Shown piece by piece: positions 8,552 to 17,383 of a stretch of 64,000 bases of DNA (position 1 is its first letter; every line of letters starts with the position of its first letter). Under the pieces are notes generated by a model, which worked only from the letters and a program-made list of their open reading frames with translations, did no database searches and had not been told where the DNA came from. The stretch comes from Robiginitalea myxolifaciens (lineage in GTDB: Bacteria > Bacteroidota > Bacteroidia > Flavobacteriales > Flavobacteriaceae), in the NCBI RefSeq assembly GCF_900115205.1, contig NZ_FOYQ01000001.1:124001-188000 (forward strand), written 5' to 3'. The position numbers and the translations under genes are program-made.

Positions 8552-8585
8552 GGCTGACCCATCTTTGTGAATTAGCTGGATGGTT

Positions 8586-8619
8586 AATCCCGGGCACCCC
8601 ACATGAGGAGTCCGGGATT
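8586..8619. terminator. Bidirectional terminator between convergent genes
   Basis: AATCCCGG (8586-8593) pairs with CCGGGATT (8612-8619). On the plus strand it is followed by TATTTTTA, closing the lipocalin-like gene. Because the stem is symmetrical and only six bases beyond the trxB stop, it may also serve trxB on the minus strand. Confidence 0.75.
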
Positions 8620-8624
8620 TATTT

Positions 8625-9596
8625 TTATGCCTCTTCTACTTCTTCAGGACTTTCAACCTCAGCGAGATAGCGCTCTGCATCCAAGGCGGCCATACAACCA
8701 GTACCCGCAGCCGTTACGGCCTGACGGTAATCCTTGTCCTGTACATCGCCGCTGGCGAAAACCCCGGGCTTGTTTGTTTTGGTAGATTTCCCCGGTGTAA
8801 GGATATATCCGGTTTCGTCCATATCGAGTTGCCCTTTGAAGATATCGGTATTGGGTTTATGGCCAATGGCTATGAACAACCCTGTAATGGCGATTTCCTC
8901 TTTTTCCCCGGTCTGGTTATTGACCATACGCAAACCTTCCACTACCTGGTCCCCAAGGACTTCATCGATTTCGGTGTTGAAGCGGATGTCAATATTTGAA
9001 ATGTTCATGACGCGGTTTTGCATCGCTTTGGAAGCGCGCATGTGATCCTTACGAACCAGCATGGTAACCGATTTACAAATTTTAGCCAGGTACGAAGCCT
9101 CTTCAGCAGCCGTATCTCCACCACCGACAATGGCAACATCCTGTCCTTTGTAGAAGAATCCATCGCAGACTGCACAGGCCGATACCCCGCCTCCGCGAAG
9201 GCGTTGTTCACTGGGCAGGCCCAGGTACTTGGCCGAAGCACCCGTAGAAATAATAACGGTTTCGGCTTCTACCACTTTGCTGTCGTCAATGGTAACTTTG
9301 TGGATTCCACCGGGTTCGTCGCTGAATTCCACCGCTGTCGCCATCCCGATTCGCACGTCGGTTCCGAAGCGCTCGGCTTGTTGTTGCAATTGCACCATCA
9401 TGGTAGGACCATCGATCCCTTCGGGATAACCCGGGAAATTTTCTACCTCCGTAGTGGTTGTCAATTGACCGCCTGGTTCCATACCGGTGTACACCACTGG
9501 CTTGAGATCGGCCCTTGCGGCATAAATAGCTGCTGTATATCCGGCAGGGCCGGAACCTAAAATGAGGGTTTTAAATCTTTCGATATTCTCTGACAT
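8625..9596 (-). CDS. trxB: Thioredoxin-disulfide reductase
   Basis: This 323-residue flavoprotein has the full TrxB layout. An FAD-binding GSGPAGY lies at 14-20, the redox-active CAVC (C141/C144) follows the GGGVSA segment, an NADPH-binding GGGDTA lies near 158-163, and the second FAD motif GVFASGDVQD is near the C-terminus. It transfers electrons from NADPH to thioredoxin in the cytosol. The length is typical, with a short acidic tail. The start is the ATG at 9596, preceded by a plausible Bacteroidota promoter. It stands alone, converging on the gene to its left. Confidence 0.97.
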   Translation of the reverse strand: MSENIERFKTLILGSGPAGYTAAIYAARADLKPVVYTGMEPGGQLTTTTEVENFPGYPEGIDGPTMMVQLQQQAERFGTDVRIGMATAVEFSDEPGGIHKVTIDDSKVVEAETVIISTGASAKYLGLPSEQRLRGGGVSACAVCDGFFYKGQDVAIVGGGDTAAEEASYLAKICKSVTMLVRKDHMRASKAMQNRVMNISNIDIRFNTEIDEVLGDQVVEGLRMVNNQTGEKEEIAITGLFIAIGHKPNTDIFKGQLDMDETGYILTPGKSTKTNKPGVFASGDVQDKDYRQAVTAAGTGCMAALDAERYLAEVESPEEVEEA

Positions 9597-9616
9597 AATT
9601 CAAAAACTCTAGTGGG

Positions 9617-9648
9617 TAAAAGTAGGATTTTAGGCCCGTTCCTTACAA
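9617..9648 (-). promoter_or_regulatory. Candidate trxB promoter
   Basis: Read on the minus strand, TTG (9648-9646) is followed after 21 bases by TACTTTTA (9624-9617), one mismatch from the Bacteroidota -7 consensus TAnnTTTG. The predicted start lies about 15-20 bases before the trxB ATG. Confidence 0.45.
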
Positions 9649-9668
9649 GGCAAGTTATCAACAGAACA

Positions 9669-11324
9669 TTAACGCTCCGCCGGGGTCCCCGATTCAAGTT
9701 TCGCCTCGAACTCCTGTAAGCGGAATTTATCTATTGCAGGCCTTTCGTACTCCCGCTCCATTAGTCGTAATAAGCTGTCCAAAATTTCAGGATGCTCCGA
9801 GGCCCTATTTTGGGTTTCCGCAGGATCTTCTCTTAAGTCATACAGTTCCCAACCCGGGTTTTCCTCCGGCTTGTTCAGCCCCCTTTGCAATAATTTCCAA
9901 TCCCCTTGACGCAGTGCGATCTGCCCGCCGTATTCCGGGAAGGCCCAGATTAATGGACGCTTTAAGCCAGAGGCGCTGCTGTTTTGAATTGTGCTGCTTT
10001 CCTCGATTAAAGAACCCAGGAAACTCGCTCCGTCTACGGCCTCGGGGACCGCGTAGCCGGTTAATTCGCCTAAGGTGGCAAACATATCGTAATGCACTGT
10101 TGGTAGGTCGTTCCGCGAACCTGGGGCGATATGGCCCGGCCAGGAAGCGATCAGAGGGATGCGAATCCCCCCTTCATATACAAAGCCCTTACCCCGTCCA
10201 TAATTGCCATCAAAAGGCCCGGCACTGTTGAAAAATTCCGGGTCGGCCCCTCCCGCATAGGAAGGCCCGTTATCGGAGGTAAAGAAAATCAGGGTGTTTT
10301 CGTAAAGCCCGTTTGCCTTCAGGTAGTCGATAAGCCGGCCAACCTGGGCATCCAAATAGGATATCATGGCTGCATAGGTGGCCCTGGGATAGCGCTGTGG
10401 AAAATAACCAAAGGCCTTGCCTCCCTCATGAGGCTGCTCCTCCGCCAATTTCTTGCGGTAATAGTTAATCCATTCCTCTGGGGCCTGTAAAGGTACATGG
10501 GGAATTGGCGTGGCCCAATAAGCGAAGAACGGTTGCTCCTGACCGCTACCTATAAATTCCTCCAGGGCCTGATAAATGCGATCCGGGGCGTACTCCCCTT
10601 GCTGAAAGACCGCATACGGGTCATCATTTTCCTGTTTTAGCCGACTTTGGGCAAAATCCAGCCCACTATGTGGAGGTATGGTGTCATTATCGAGTGAAAC
10701 GCGTACCGTATCGCTATAGAGGAAGAGCGGATGGTAGGTATGCGCCTGGCGTTGACAGTTATAGCCAAAGAAAGTATCGAACCCCATTTTATTGGGCACA
10801 CTGCGGGTATGTGGAGCCCCCAGCCCCCATTTTCCAAAAAGCCCGGTGCGGTAGCCCGCCTGCTGAAGCCGATGTGAAAGCAGGATTTCATTCTCAGGCA
10901 TAGGCCGTTGCCCTTCCAGGGTGGAATCCCTGGCCATAGCCCGGTAATCCCAAACCTCACCCCGGTCATTCCACTCGTCATTCCCCCGAATATAGGCGTG
11001 TCCGGAATGCTTCCCAGTGAGAAACATATAGCGGGCCGGGGCACAAACCGGAGCACTGGAATAATGCTGGGTAAAAAGCATTCCCCCTGCAGCGAGGGCA
11101 TCCAGGTTCGGGGTCTCGATGAGTTCTTGCCCGTAAGCTCCGATATCTCCGTACCCAAGGTCATCGGCAAGGATGTAAATGATGTTGGGAGCGGATTTCT
11201 CCCTGGAGGAATCCGGATGCTGATTATCCGCACAGGCCGAAAGCATCAAAAAGATAAGGGGAAGCGAAACCAACCCTAAGGTCAATCGCTTCCCCTTTAC
11301 CAAAAAGCCTGCTGTATGGCCCAT
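9669..11324 (-). CDS. Sulfatase lipoprotein (type I, formylglycine-dependent)
   Basis: This is a 551-residue protein with a lipoprotein signal ending LSAC (C31). The sulfatase core opens with NIIYILADDLGYGD, the metal-binding aspartates being D54/D55. The maturation motif C94-x-P-x-R (CAPAR) supplies the cysteine converted to formylglycine, and FFTSDNGPS carries further metal ligands. It should hydrolyse sulfate esters at the cell envelope, most likely on carbohydrates as usual in marine Bacteroidota. The anaerobic or aerobic maturase is not in this window. It is the last gene of a run starting with the HYC_CC_PP gene, nine bases after the NHL lipoprotein stop. The mix with metal-binding proteins is unusual. 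Confidence 0.93.
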   Translation of the reverse strand: MGHTAGFLVKGKRLTLGLVSLPLIFLMLSACADNQHPDSSREKSAPNIIYILADDLGYGDIGAYGQELIETPNLDALAAGGMLFTQHYSSAPVCAPARYMFLTGKHSGHAYIRGNDEWNDRGEVWDYRAMARDSTLEGQRPMPENEILLSHRLQQAGYRTGLFGKWGLGAPHTRSVPNKMGFDTFFGYNCQRQAHTYHPLFLYSDTVRVSLDNDTIPPHSGLDFAQSRLKQENDDPYAVFQQGEYAPDRIYQALEEFIGSGQEQPFFAYWATPIPHVPLQAPEEWINYYRKKLAEEQPHEGGKAFGYFPQRYPRATYAAMISYLDAQVGRLIDYLKANGLYENTLIFFTSDNGPSYAGGADPEFFNSAGPFDGNYGRGKGFVYEGGIRIPLIASWPGHIAPGSRNDLPTVHYDMFATLGELTGYAVPEAVDGASFLGSLIEESSTIQNSSASGLKRPLIWAFPEYGGQIALRQGDWKLLQRGLNKPEENPGWELYDLREDPAETQNRASEHPEILDSLLRLMEREYERPAIDKFRLQEFEAKLESGTPAER

Positions 11325-11333
11325 GCAGTAAAG

Positions 11334-12194
11334 TTACTGCTTCTCGGGCGTAGTTTTTACAGGTAACCAACCATATTCCAACAACTCTGCCTTTCGATAA
11401 TTGGCGATATAGAGTTTGTCTTGGAGTTGGATCATATCGGTGGGTTTCTCAATACCCTCCTCCAGAATCTGAAGGCGTTCTCCCCCCGGGCTGTAAACCA
11501 GGACACGGTCATTTTCGAAATCTGTAGCAAAAACGGCCTCAGGACCTACAAAAATTCCCGTAGTCGCATTCATTTTATCCTCCTTGCCAAACATCCTCAG
11601 CGGTTTGCCTGCTTTATCGAAAACCTGAATCCGATGGTTATAGGCGTCTGCGACATAGATCTCCGTTTCGGTTAGCTGCACATCGGTTGGATAGTAAAAT
11701 TCGCCAGCGGCCTTCCCTTCCTTTCCAAAAACGATCCACTCGTTCCCGTCAAAAAAGAGGATGCGATTATTGTAGAAATCCGCAATAGCCTGCTGATTTC
11801 CTAAAACGTCCACCCCAGCCGGCGCATCCAGCGAATCAGGCAGTATCATTTCTTTACGACCAGTTGCTCCAATTTCCTCGACCTTATCGTTTCCATACTG
11901 AGGTACGAAAAGCGATTCGGAAACCGCAGCAATGTGCATAGGCCTGTCCAGACCGTCCACTACCCGAACCGGGCCGGAAGTGAGGTCGTAAAGCACTACC
12001 CTATTGTGGTCGCCATCGCTCAACCAGATCTTTCCGTTCGATTCCGCAAGACCTATTGGATTAATACTATCCAAGGCAATGGTTCGTACCAACTGCCACT
12101 CGTGCGGGACGTCTTCTTGCTGACACCCCATAAGTCCAAAAAACAACAATCCTGGCAACAATATTGCCAGACTACTCTTTTTCAAGTTTTTCAT
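11334..12194 (-). CDS. NHL-repeat (beta-propeller) lipoprotein
   Basis: The gene encodes 286 residues with a lipoprotein signal ending LMGC (C24). The mature part contains repeated blade motifs such as GEFYYPTDVQLTETEIYVAD, AYNHRIQVFD and FENDRVLVYSPGGERLQILE, typical of NHL propellers. The family usually binds proteins or ligands rather than acting as enzymes, though some are lyases. The start at 12194 was chosen over an upstream in-frame ATG because it puts the signal at the N-terminus and lies seven bases after the HMA gene stop. It sits between the HMA protein and the sulfatase in one operon. Confidence 0.85.
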   Translation of the reverse strand: MKNLKKSSLAILLPGLLFFGLMGCQQEDVPHEWQLVRTIALDSINPIGLAESNGKIWLSDGDHNRVVLYDLTSGPVRVVDGLDRPMHIAAVSESLFVPQYGNDKVEEIGATGRKEMILPDSLDAPAGVDVLGNQQAIADFYNNRILFFDGNEWIVFGKEGKAAGEFYYPTDVQLTETEIYVADAYNHRIQVFDKAGKPLRMFGKEDKMNATTGIFVGPEAVFATDFENDRVLVYSPGGERLQILEEGIEKPTDMIQLQDKLYIANYRKAELLEYGWLPVKTTPEKQ

Positions 12195-12201
12195 AAGGCG
12201 A

Positions 12202-12867
12202 TTAGTCTTGAATACGTTCATAGTAGCAACACGCCGGCAACCCTTCATAAGTCTCCTGCGCAGCCTTGTGTTTCTCCGTATCGTGTCCTACAGCCGCTAT
12301 TTGCTGAGAAACCTGATCCAGTGGATTCTCTTTTCCAGTCCAGTCCAGCGTCAATATTTTGGTCTTTTTATCCCAGGATGCCGCGGTTACCCCGGCTATC
12401 GATTTGGCGGCCTTTTCGATGCGCGCCTGACACATTTCACAATTCCCGGCTACTTTTAGTGTTGCCTGCGAAGCCACGGTTTCTCCGTTGTCCATACTCC
12501 CCGAATTCCCGGAGGCCAATTCGCCTCCAGATTCTTCGACTTGTCCATCGGCTCGTGTTATCATAGTGGTAACTGGCGTATATCCCGCCTTTTCTACCTG
12601 CTTAACTACCGCTTCGAGGGTTAACGCTTTTTCGGCAGGATATTCGAAAGTGAAATTTCCGGTTTCGATATCGATAGCGACTTGTTTAATCCCCTTGAAT
12701 TCCTTGAATTTCTTCTCCAATCCATAGGCGCAGAAGGGGCATCCAAGTCCGTCGACCTGGATTTTAAATTGATCCATAGCTTTCTGGGCCGTAGCAGCCT
12801 GAGCTCCGAATATTACGAGGGCAAGGAATATGGCTTTACCCCATTGTTTTAGCTGTATATTTTTCAT
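12202..12867 (-). CDS. Periplasmic protein with two heavy-metal-associated (HMA) domains
   Basis: This 221-residue protein has a signal peptide (about 1-28) and two ferredoxin-like HMA domains. The first carries C43-P-F-C46 in DGLGCPFCAYGLEKKF. The second carries C143-E-M-C146 in VAGNCEMCQARIEKA. A Gly/Ser/Glu-rich linker of about 25 residues joins them, and the C-terminus has a further CC pair (C213-C214) in LPACCYYE. The paired CxxC motifs indicate soft-metal binding, most likely Cu(I), in the periplasm. The tail cysteines may hand metal on or form a disulfide. It lies 17 bases after a barrel-like protein and seven before the NHL lipoprotein, so it is co-transcribed with them. Confidence 0.88.
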   Translation of the reverse strand: MKNIQLKQWGKAIFLALVIFGAQAATAQKAMDQFKIQVDGLGCPFCAYGLEKKFKEFKGIKQVAIDIETGNFTFEYPAEKALTLEAVVKQVEKAGYTPVTTMITRADGQVEESGGELASGNSGSMDNGETVASQATLKVAGNCEMCQARIEKAAKSIAGVTAASWDKKTKILTLDWTGKENPLDQVSQQIAAVGHDTEKHKAAQETYEGLPACCYYERIQD

Positions 12868-12884
12868 GATTGTATTTTTTTAAA

Positions 12885-13652
12885 TTAAAATGTGTACCGG
12901 GTCCCCAGAAACAGACTGTATCTGAATTGTCTTTCGTCGGGAACATCATTGACCAGGGGTACCTGGACAGAAAGATCAAAGGTTACGTTTTTACGGGCGT
13001 ATTGAATCCCCTGAGCGTAGAGCAACATATACCAGTCGCGCTCTGTAAGCCAGGAGTTGGTGTACTCAAAGTACAGATTGATCTGTTTGTTAGGATATTG
13101 CGGTTTCAGTAAGGGCAATCCGAATCCCAATTTATAGCGAAATTCGTCCAGGGTTCCGTCGGGCATCCAGTTGTATCCCACTTCGTTTGAAATCCCGTAC
13201 TTGAGCGTTTCATAACCCGCGACAATTCCGTAATACCCCTGGTAGATCCCAGTACTAAGCTCCATAAGGTCCAGTTCCTCCCCCGTTGGCAAGGTCTGAA
13301 CCGTCTTGGCTACCAGGCGAAAGGTTTTCCCCGTAGCGTCCTTTCGCAAAAACTGATATTTACCTAAGATCTTAATATCCGCCAGGCCACTTCCGCTGGC
13401 TCCACCGTCAATGTCATAGCCGATATACGGTAAATGAACGGCCACCAGCGAATTCGCTGTTGGAAGATAGTGCAACATCAAAGGAATGTAACTGAAACTT
13501 CCGCGCTCGGTATTGCGGAATTCCATTAGTGTTTTAGTCGTAAAACTTTTGGCGCCTAACATTATAGGCTTATCGGCGGTAATAGGAGGTCCCTGGGCCA
13601 GGGCGCCTAAAATGCCGATCATAATAAAAGCAATGCTTAATTGTGTCTTCAT
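12885..13652 (-). CDS. Outer-membrane beta-barrel-like protein (transporter/porin type)
   Basis: The gene encodes 255 residues with a signal peptide (MKTQLSIAFIMIGILGALAQ). The rest is alternating amphipathic strands (FSYIPLMLHYLPTANSLVAV, ADIKILGKYQFLRKD, INLYFEYTNSW) and ends in an aromatic residue (LGTRYTF), as outer-membrane barrels do. It resembles the MetA/phenol-degradation-type porin-like proteins found beside metal-handling genes in Flavobacteriaceae. The start at 13652 was chosen because it gives a proper signal peptide; the longer frame to 13718 adds a cysteine-rich non-signal stretch. It is probably cotranscribed with the HYC_CC_PP gene upstream and the HMA gene downstream. The transported substrate is unknown. 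Confidence 0.75.
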   Translation of the reverse strand: MKTQLSIAFIMIGILGALAQGPPITADKPIMLGAKSFTTKTLMEFRNTERGSFSYIPLMLHYLPTANSLVAVHLPYIGYDIDGGASGSGLADIKILGKYQFLRKDATGKTFRLVAKTVQTLPTGEELDLMELSTGIYQGYYGIVAGYETLKYGISNEVGYNWMPDGTLDEFRYKLGFGLPLLKPQYPNKQINLYFEYTNSWLTERDWYMLLYAQGIQYARKNVTFDLSVQVPLVNDVPDERQFRYSLFLGTRYTF

Positions 13653-13745
13653 AATTGATTTTGAGTTTGTTTCTTGTACGTGGCAATTCGCCATATTCAT
13701 ACACTGGCAACAGGGCATTCACGGGCCCGTTGCGAAAAACTCAAA

Positions 13746-14144
13746 TCAAATTCGAAATTGCTGAAAGACTATCGGGAGATCCGATATCAAGGGGGGTGGT
13801 GAATATTCAGGTGGAATGCTCAGGTCCTGCTCAGTAATCACTGCTTCACTGACGAGTCCCAAGATCCTAGGAGCCACAAAAGCCGGAGGTACCTCAGGTT
13901 GCCATTTGGCTATGGCTTGCAGGTCGTCCTGCCCATCGACTACTATTTCCTTATCGGAACAACAGCCGAAACTATCCATGAGATCGGCATACTGAGACAT
14001 GCCACAGTCACTAGCCTCATCGAATAGCGCAACGTCTACCAGGGAGTGGCCACAAAAATGCATGTCCACCGAAAAAGAAAGGGTGGAGAACAGCAGTAAA
14101 AAGGACATTACAATTGCCCCGAACTTTGTAGCCAATGCTTTCAT
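13746..14144 (-). CDS. HYC_CC_PP family protein
   Basis: This is a 132-residue exported protein with a hydrophobic N-terminal segment (IVMSFLLLFSTLSFSV). It has the three marks of the family: an HFC motif (variant of HYC, residues 29-31, in MHFCGHSLVD), a C61-C62 pair in FGCCSD, and a proline-rich YSPPPL near the C-terminus. In Bacteroidota these proteins lie beside HMA proteins and TonB receptors for copper-like metals and are thought to be cell-envelope metal proteins; no biochemical role is proven. Here it is the first gene of the run leading through a barrel protein, double HMA protein, NHL lipoprotein and sulfatase. Confidence 0.85.
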   Translation of the reverse strand: MKALATKFGAIVMSFLLLFSTLSFSVDMHFCGHSLVDVALFDEASDCGMSQYADLMDSFGCCSDKEIVVDGQDDLQAIAKWQPEVPPAFVAPRILGLVSEAVITEQDLSIPPEYSPPPLISDLPIVFQQFRI

Positions 14145-14283
14145 TGCTCAGCAAAATTAAGAAAAAGCGCTATACTCCCTCCTAATTAAGAGAAGATTAA
14201 GAAATAACAATAGAACGAAAAGACCGCCATAATATTGAAGCTGCGCGCGCCAAAAATGCGCGAACTTCAAGCACATAATCTTC

Positions 14284-16020
14284 CTACCTACTGAATACAA
14301 TATTCCGCATACGCCCGGTGTCGAGAAGTAAGCGGGAACACCCCTCGAAGCCGTCGCAATCCGCTCGTAAGAGATATTCTCCTCCGGCCCAAAGCCCATC
14401 GGCTTTTTGCTGTAAGGGCAGCGTATTCCCTTCATAGGTCAGGATCATGGAATTATCCGAATAAGCGAGTTGGAAAGAGATCTCCAATTCTTCGTTGTAA
14501 TAGGTACCGGGTCGTACGGCAATGGGCTTATTCTTTCTTGGGGCTTCCAACCGCTGTGCCGGACGGGGGCCCAATCCTTCCTGGCGCAACTCAAATCCTA
14601 TCACCCGGTCTTCTTCCCAAAGAAATACCATCTTCAAATCCGGGACCGTTTCATAGACAAACGCCAATTCTTGAAGAGCCGCTCCGCCGCGACCCTTAGC
14701 TTTTACAGGCTTTTTGGATAGCGGTAAAAGCCGTACCGAATCCCTGCCTTCAATCTCCCTATATAACTCGCCGTCTTTTCGCGTAATCTCAATAAAGGTT
14801 AAGCCGTCCTCCAGCAGGTAGCGTGCAGGAAGTTCGGATAGCAAGCTTTCCTTAATCCTAACGGAAGAAGCACCTTCTCCCTGAGCTGCCATGGCGTTTG
14901 ATCCCGCTTCTGATTTCTGAGCCTCCCCTGATCCGGGCATAAACATCCTGGCCAAATCCCTGGCGAGTGCGCGTGCCCAGTAATTCCCATTACTCTTCAT
15001 CACCACCACAGACAGGTCCAATTCAGGTATACGCAAGGTGTGTGCCCCGTAGGCGCCGGTTGCCCCTTCATGTTCCACAACCGACATCCCTTCCCAGGTG
15101 TTCAGTTCCAAACCGAAGCCATAACTATTGATAACACTGCCGGGAATGGGCTTTTGACTTTCCACTAGGAGTCCGCCAAAACTGCCGGCCTGGACTTGTA
15201 GGAGCTGCTCAAAGCGCAATTGGTCGCGCAAGGTAGTATAGAGGAATCCGTCTCCATAGAGTTCGACCACCATCGGATACTGCTTCCAAATGCCATCCCC
15301 CCAATCGTTGTAGGGAAGCGCTTTATTTGGCATTACAGTCATGTAATTGGTCTGAAATCGGGTATCAGGCATTCCGAGACGATTAAATAACGCGGCTGAG
15401 TACTCGGGAAAGGTCTGGCCACTGACCTGCTCAACAACCTGAGTGAGTAACAGGTAGCCCGAATTGCTATACCGGTAGTTGGTTCCAGGGGTATCATTCA
15501 GGGTCTTTTGCGCCCCTAAGAGTTCCAGTGCATCCCCCATATCATACCCCACTCGTGCCCACCAGGGACGACCTTCCAGACTTAGTAATTCATAGAGATC
15601 TCGTACTCCGCTGGTATGCGCCAACAAATGCCGGATCTCGATTGGATTAGGATTCTCAGCATAGAAATCCGGGAGGAACTTTCGCAGATCATCATCGAGA
15701 TTCAATTTTTTATCCAGGATAAGCTGAAGCACGCAGAGCGCTGTAAACTGTTTGGCTACCGAGGCAATATTAAAACAGGTGGAATCTGCCACCGGTACCT
15801 GGTGCTCCAGGTTGGCCATGCCCGCATACCCTTCAAAGTAAACTTCCCCGTCCTTCACAATTCCCACGGCGATTCCGGGAACCGTATCCAGGTATTTCTC
15901 CTCGAGCCAGTTTTGGAGCTCGTCCTGCCCAGGGTAATTGGTAGGGGTTTGTTGGGCATATACAGCAGCCAGGTAATAACTGAATAGTAAACTCAGGGTA
16001 AGCAAAATTCTGATTCTCAT
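14284..16020 (-). CDS. Exported serine hydrolase (class C beta-lactamase / esterase fold)
   Basis: This 578-residue protein has a signal peptide (ILLTLSLLFSYYLAAVYA). The catalytic domain has S87-V-A-K90 in NIASVAKQF, the Y184-S-N motif in YRYSNSGYL, and an HEGATGAYGAH segment near residue 325 in place of KTG. This matches the class C beta-lactamase, D-peptidase and esterase family. About 200 further residues form a C-terminal beta-rich region resembling a lipocalin-like domain. The substrate could be a D-amino acid peptide or ester; resistance to antibiotics cannot be inferred. The start at 16020 gives the signal peptide. It lies 71 bases after a membrane AraC regulator, probably its controller. 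Confidence 0.9.
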   Translation of the reverse strand: MRIRILLTLSLLFSYYLAAVYAQQTPTNYPGQDELQNWLEEKYLDTVPGIAVGIVKDGEVYFEGYAGMANLEHQVPVADSTCFNIASVAKQFTALCVLQLILDKKLNLDDDLRKFLPDFYAENPNPIEIRHLLAHTSGVRDLYELLSLEGRPWWARVGYDMGDALELLGAQKTLNDTPGTNYRYSNSGYLLLTQVVEQVSGQTFPEYSAALFNRLGMPDTRFQTNYMTVMPNKALPYNDWGDGIWKQYPMVVELYGDGFLYTTLRDQLRFEQLLQVQAGSFGGLLVESQKPIPGSVINSYGFGLELNTWEGMSVVEHEGATGAYGAHTLRIPELDLSVVVMKSNGNYWARALARDLARMFMPGSGEAQKSEAGSNAMAAQGEGASSVRIKESLLSELPARYLLEDGLTFIEITRKDGELYREIEGRDSVRLLPLSKKPVKAKGRGGAALQELAFVYETVPDLKMVFLWEEDRVIGFELRQEGLGPRPAQRLEAPRKNKPIAVRPGTYYNEELEISFQLAYSDNSMILTYEGNTLPLQQKADGLWAGGEYLLRADCDGFEGCSRLLLDTGRMRNIVFSR

Positions 16021-16091
16021 CGGGTGTAATTTTCCGTAAAGGTGCACGGATTAACCACACCAGGCGTCTCAAATCAAGTTTTGAGACCTTT

Positions 16092-17270
16092 TCAGGGCAG
16101 GTTTTTGCGGATCCACTCGGCTGGGCTCAGGCCTGTGTGTTTTTTAAAGGCCCGATTAAACGTTGCTTTGGAGTTAAAACCACATTCCAAGGCGATCCCG
16201 AGTAAGGTCATTTGATCCTGCTTCCCGGCACGCAGCTGCTCCTGCACGGAGTCTACCCGAAACCGGTTCACCAGGTCGTTGAAATTCGTTTGAAACCCCT
16301 GATTGATCGCTGCAGATACCTGACGGGGCGATTCCCCCAGGATTTCTGCCAGACCAGCGAGGTTTAATTCCGGATCATGTATGCCAGATGGGCCCTGCAA
16401 GGCCTGTTCTATCCTGGTTTTTAAGTTGGAAAGTTCTCCTTCAGGTAATTTACCCATGCCACTGCCCGGTGTCTTTTCTTCTTCGCTGTCGGGAAGCCGC
16501 ATCAATGCTTGAGAAGCACTGACCAGTGGCAGAGCTGCACTTTTGAGGGCGTGAGAATATCCCGCAACGGAAAGGAAGAGGAAAAGTCCCGAAAAGCAGA
16601 TGTAGTACCAAAACTTCCTGCCGAACTCGTCCCACTCCGGATTGAGTACAAAGAAAAGTAGTCGCAGGGCAAGCAGGATCAAAAAAGCCAGTAAAAGGAT
16701 TCGGACCCAGTTCCTGCGGATCGCATCGGCGTAACTCACCCACTGCTCGGTTTGCTTGCGGTAATTCCGGTAGCGTCGAAGGGACTCCAATAAATAATAG
16801 ACCAGCGAAATCCAACCCAGCGCCTGATACCAGAACTTAAGATCCTTATCCCTTCCATCCGCATAGAAATAATAAGTATCCACCACAAAAACATCGTAAA
16901 CAAATACAATCAGGCTATAGCCGAGATAAAGAAAGGCCGGGAGGAAATGAACCCAATCCTTCCGGGTAAAAGTCCTGCCGGGAAACAATAAGCTTCTCAA
17001 ATAAAAGAAGAGCACCGGACCAAGAAGAAGTACTTGTTGAAAAGGAATAAAGTAGAGCGTTTCACGGTACCCATCATGGGCATACCAGCCGGCGTAGCCC
17101 AACATAAAAGGAACCAGATAAAGGGCGCATAGAAAAACAAAGCCCGATAACCACCCACTTGCCTTCTCCCCTAATCGCCAGTAGCGGCCCGACAGAAGCA
17201 GTGCATAGAGCATGCCATGGGCAAAAAAGATAAGCAGGAGTACACTTTTTGGGTTAAAATTAAAAAGCAT
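16092..17270 (-). CDS. Membrane-anchored AraC-type regulator
   Basis: The gene encodes 392 residues. The first 240 contain about seven hydrophobic helices (for example VLLLIFFAHGMLYALLL and ILLLAFLILLALRLLFFVL). They are followed by an AraC HTH pair at about 285-390: LNLAGLAEILGESPRQVSAA, then TLLGIALECGFNSKATFNRA and FKKHTGLSPAEWI. This helical N-terminus with a C-terminal AraC domain is frequent in Bacteroidota and is thought to sense a membrane-linked signal. A perfect CTAGAATTCTAG palindrome lies 10 bases upstream of its start, which might be an autoregulatory site. It precedes the serine hydrolase gene on the same strand. Confidence 0.9.
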   Translation of the reverse strand: MLFNFNPKSVLLLIFFAHGMLYALLLSGRYWRLGEKASGWLSGFVFLCALYLVPFMLGYAGWYAHDGYRETLYFIPFQQVLLLGPVLFFYLRSLLFPGRTFTRKDWVHFLPAFLYLGYSLIVFVYDVFVVDTYYFYADGRDKDLKFWYQALGWISLVYYLLESLRRYRNYRKQTEQWVSYADAIRRNWVRILLLAFLILLALRLLFFVLNPEWDEFGRKFWYYICFSGLFLFLSVAGYSHALKSAALPLVSASQALMRLPDSEEEKTPGSGMGKLPEGELSNLKTRIEQALQGPSGIHDPELNLAGLAEILGESPRQVSAAINQGFQTNFNDLVNRFRVDSVQEQLRAGKQDQMTLLGIALECGFNSKATFNRAFKKHTGLSPAEWIRKNLP

Positions 17271-17383
17271 CGAGGCAAGCTAGAATTCTAGGATGTGGTT
17301 TATTCATTGGGAATATAGGTTTTTTTAGACTTGCATAGTCCAATGAAATTTGCTATATTATTGTAAATCAATAAGTTAAATAA

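Noticed and set aside
14157-14435. 92-residue minus-strand ORF after the serine hydrolase
   Set aside because: It overlaps the 3' end of the hydrolase gene in another frame and has no family motif; it is treated as a shadow.
17280-17291. Perfect palindrome CTAGAATTCTAG upstream of the membrane AraC gene
   Set aside because: It is short and could arise by chance; only one copy was seen, so it is mentioned with the gene but not listed as an operator.
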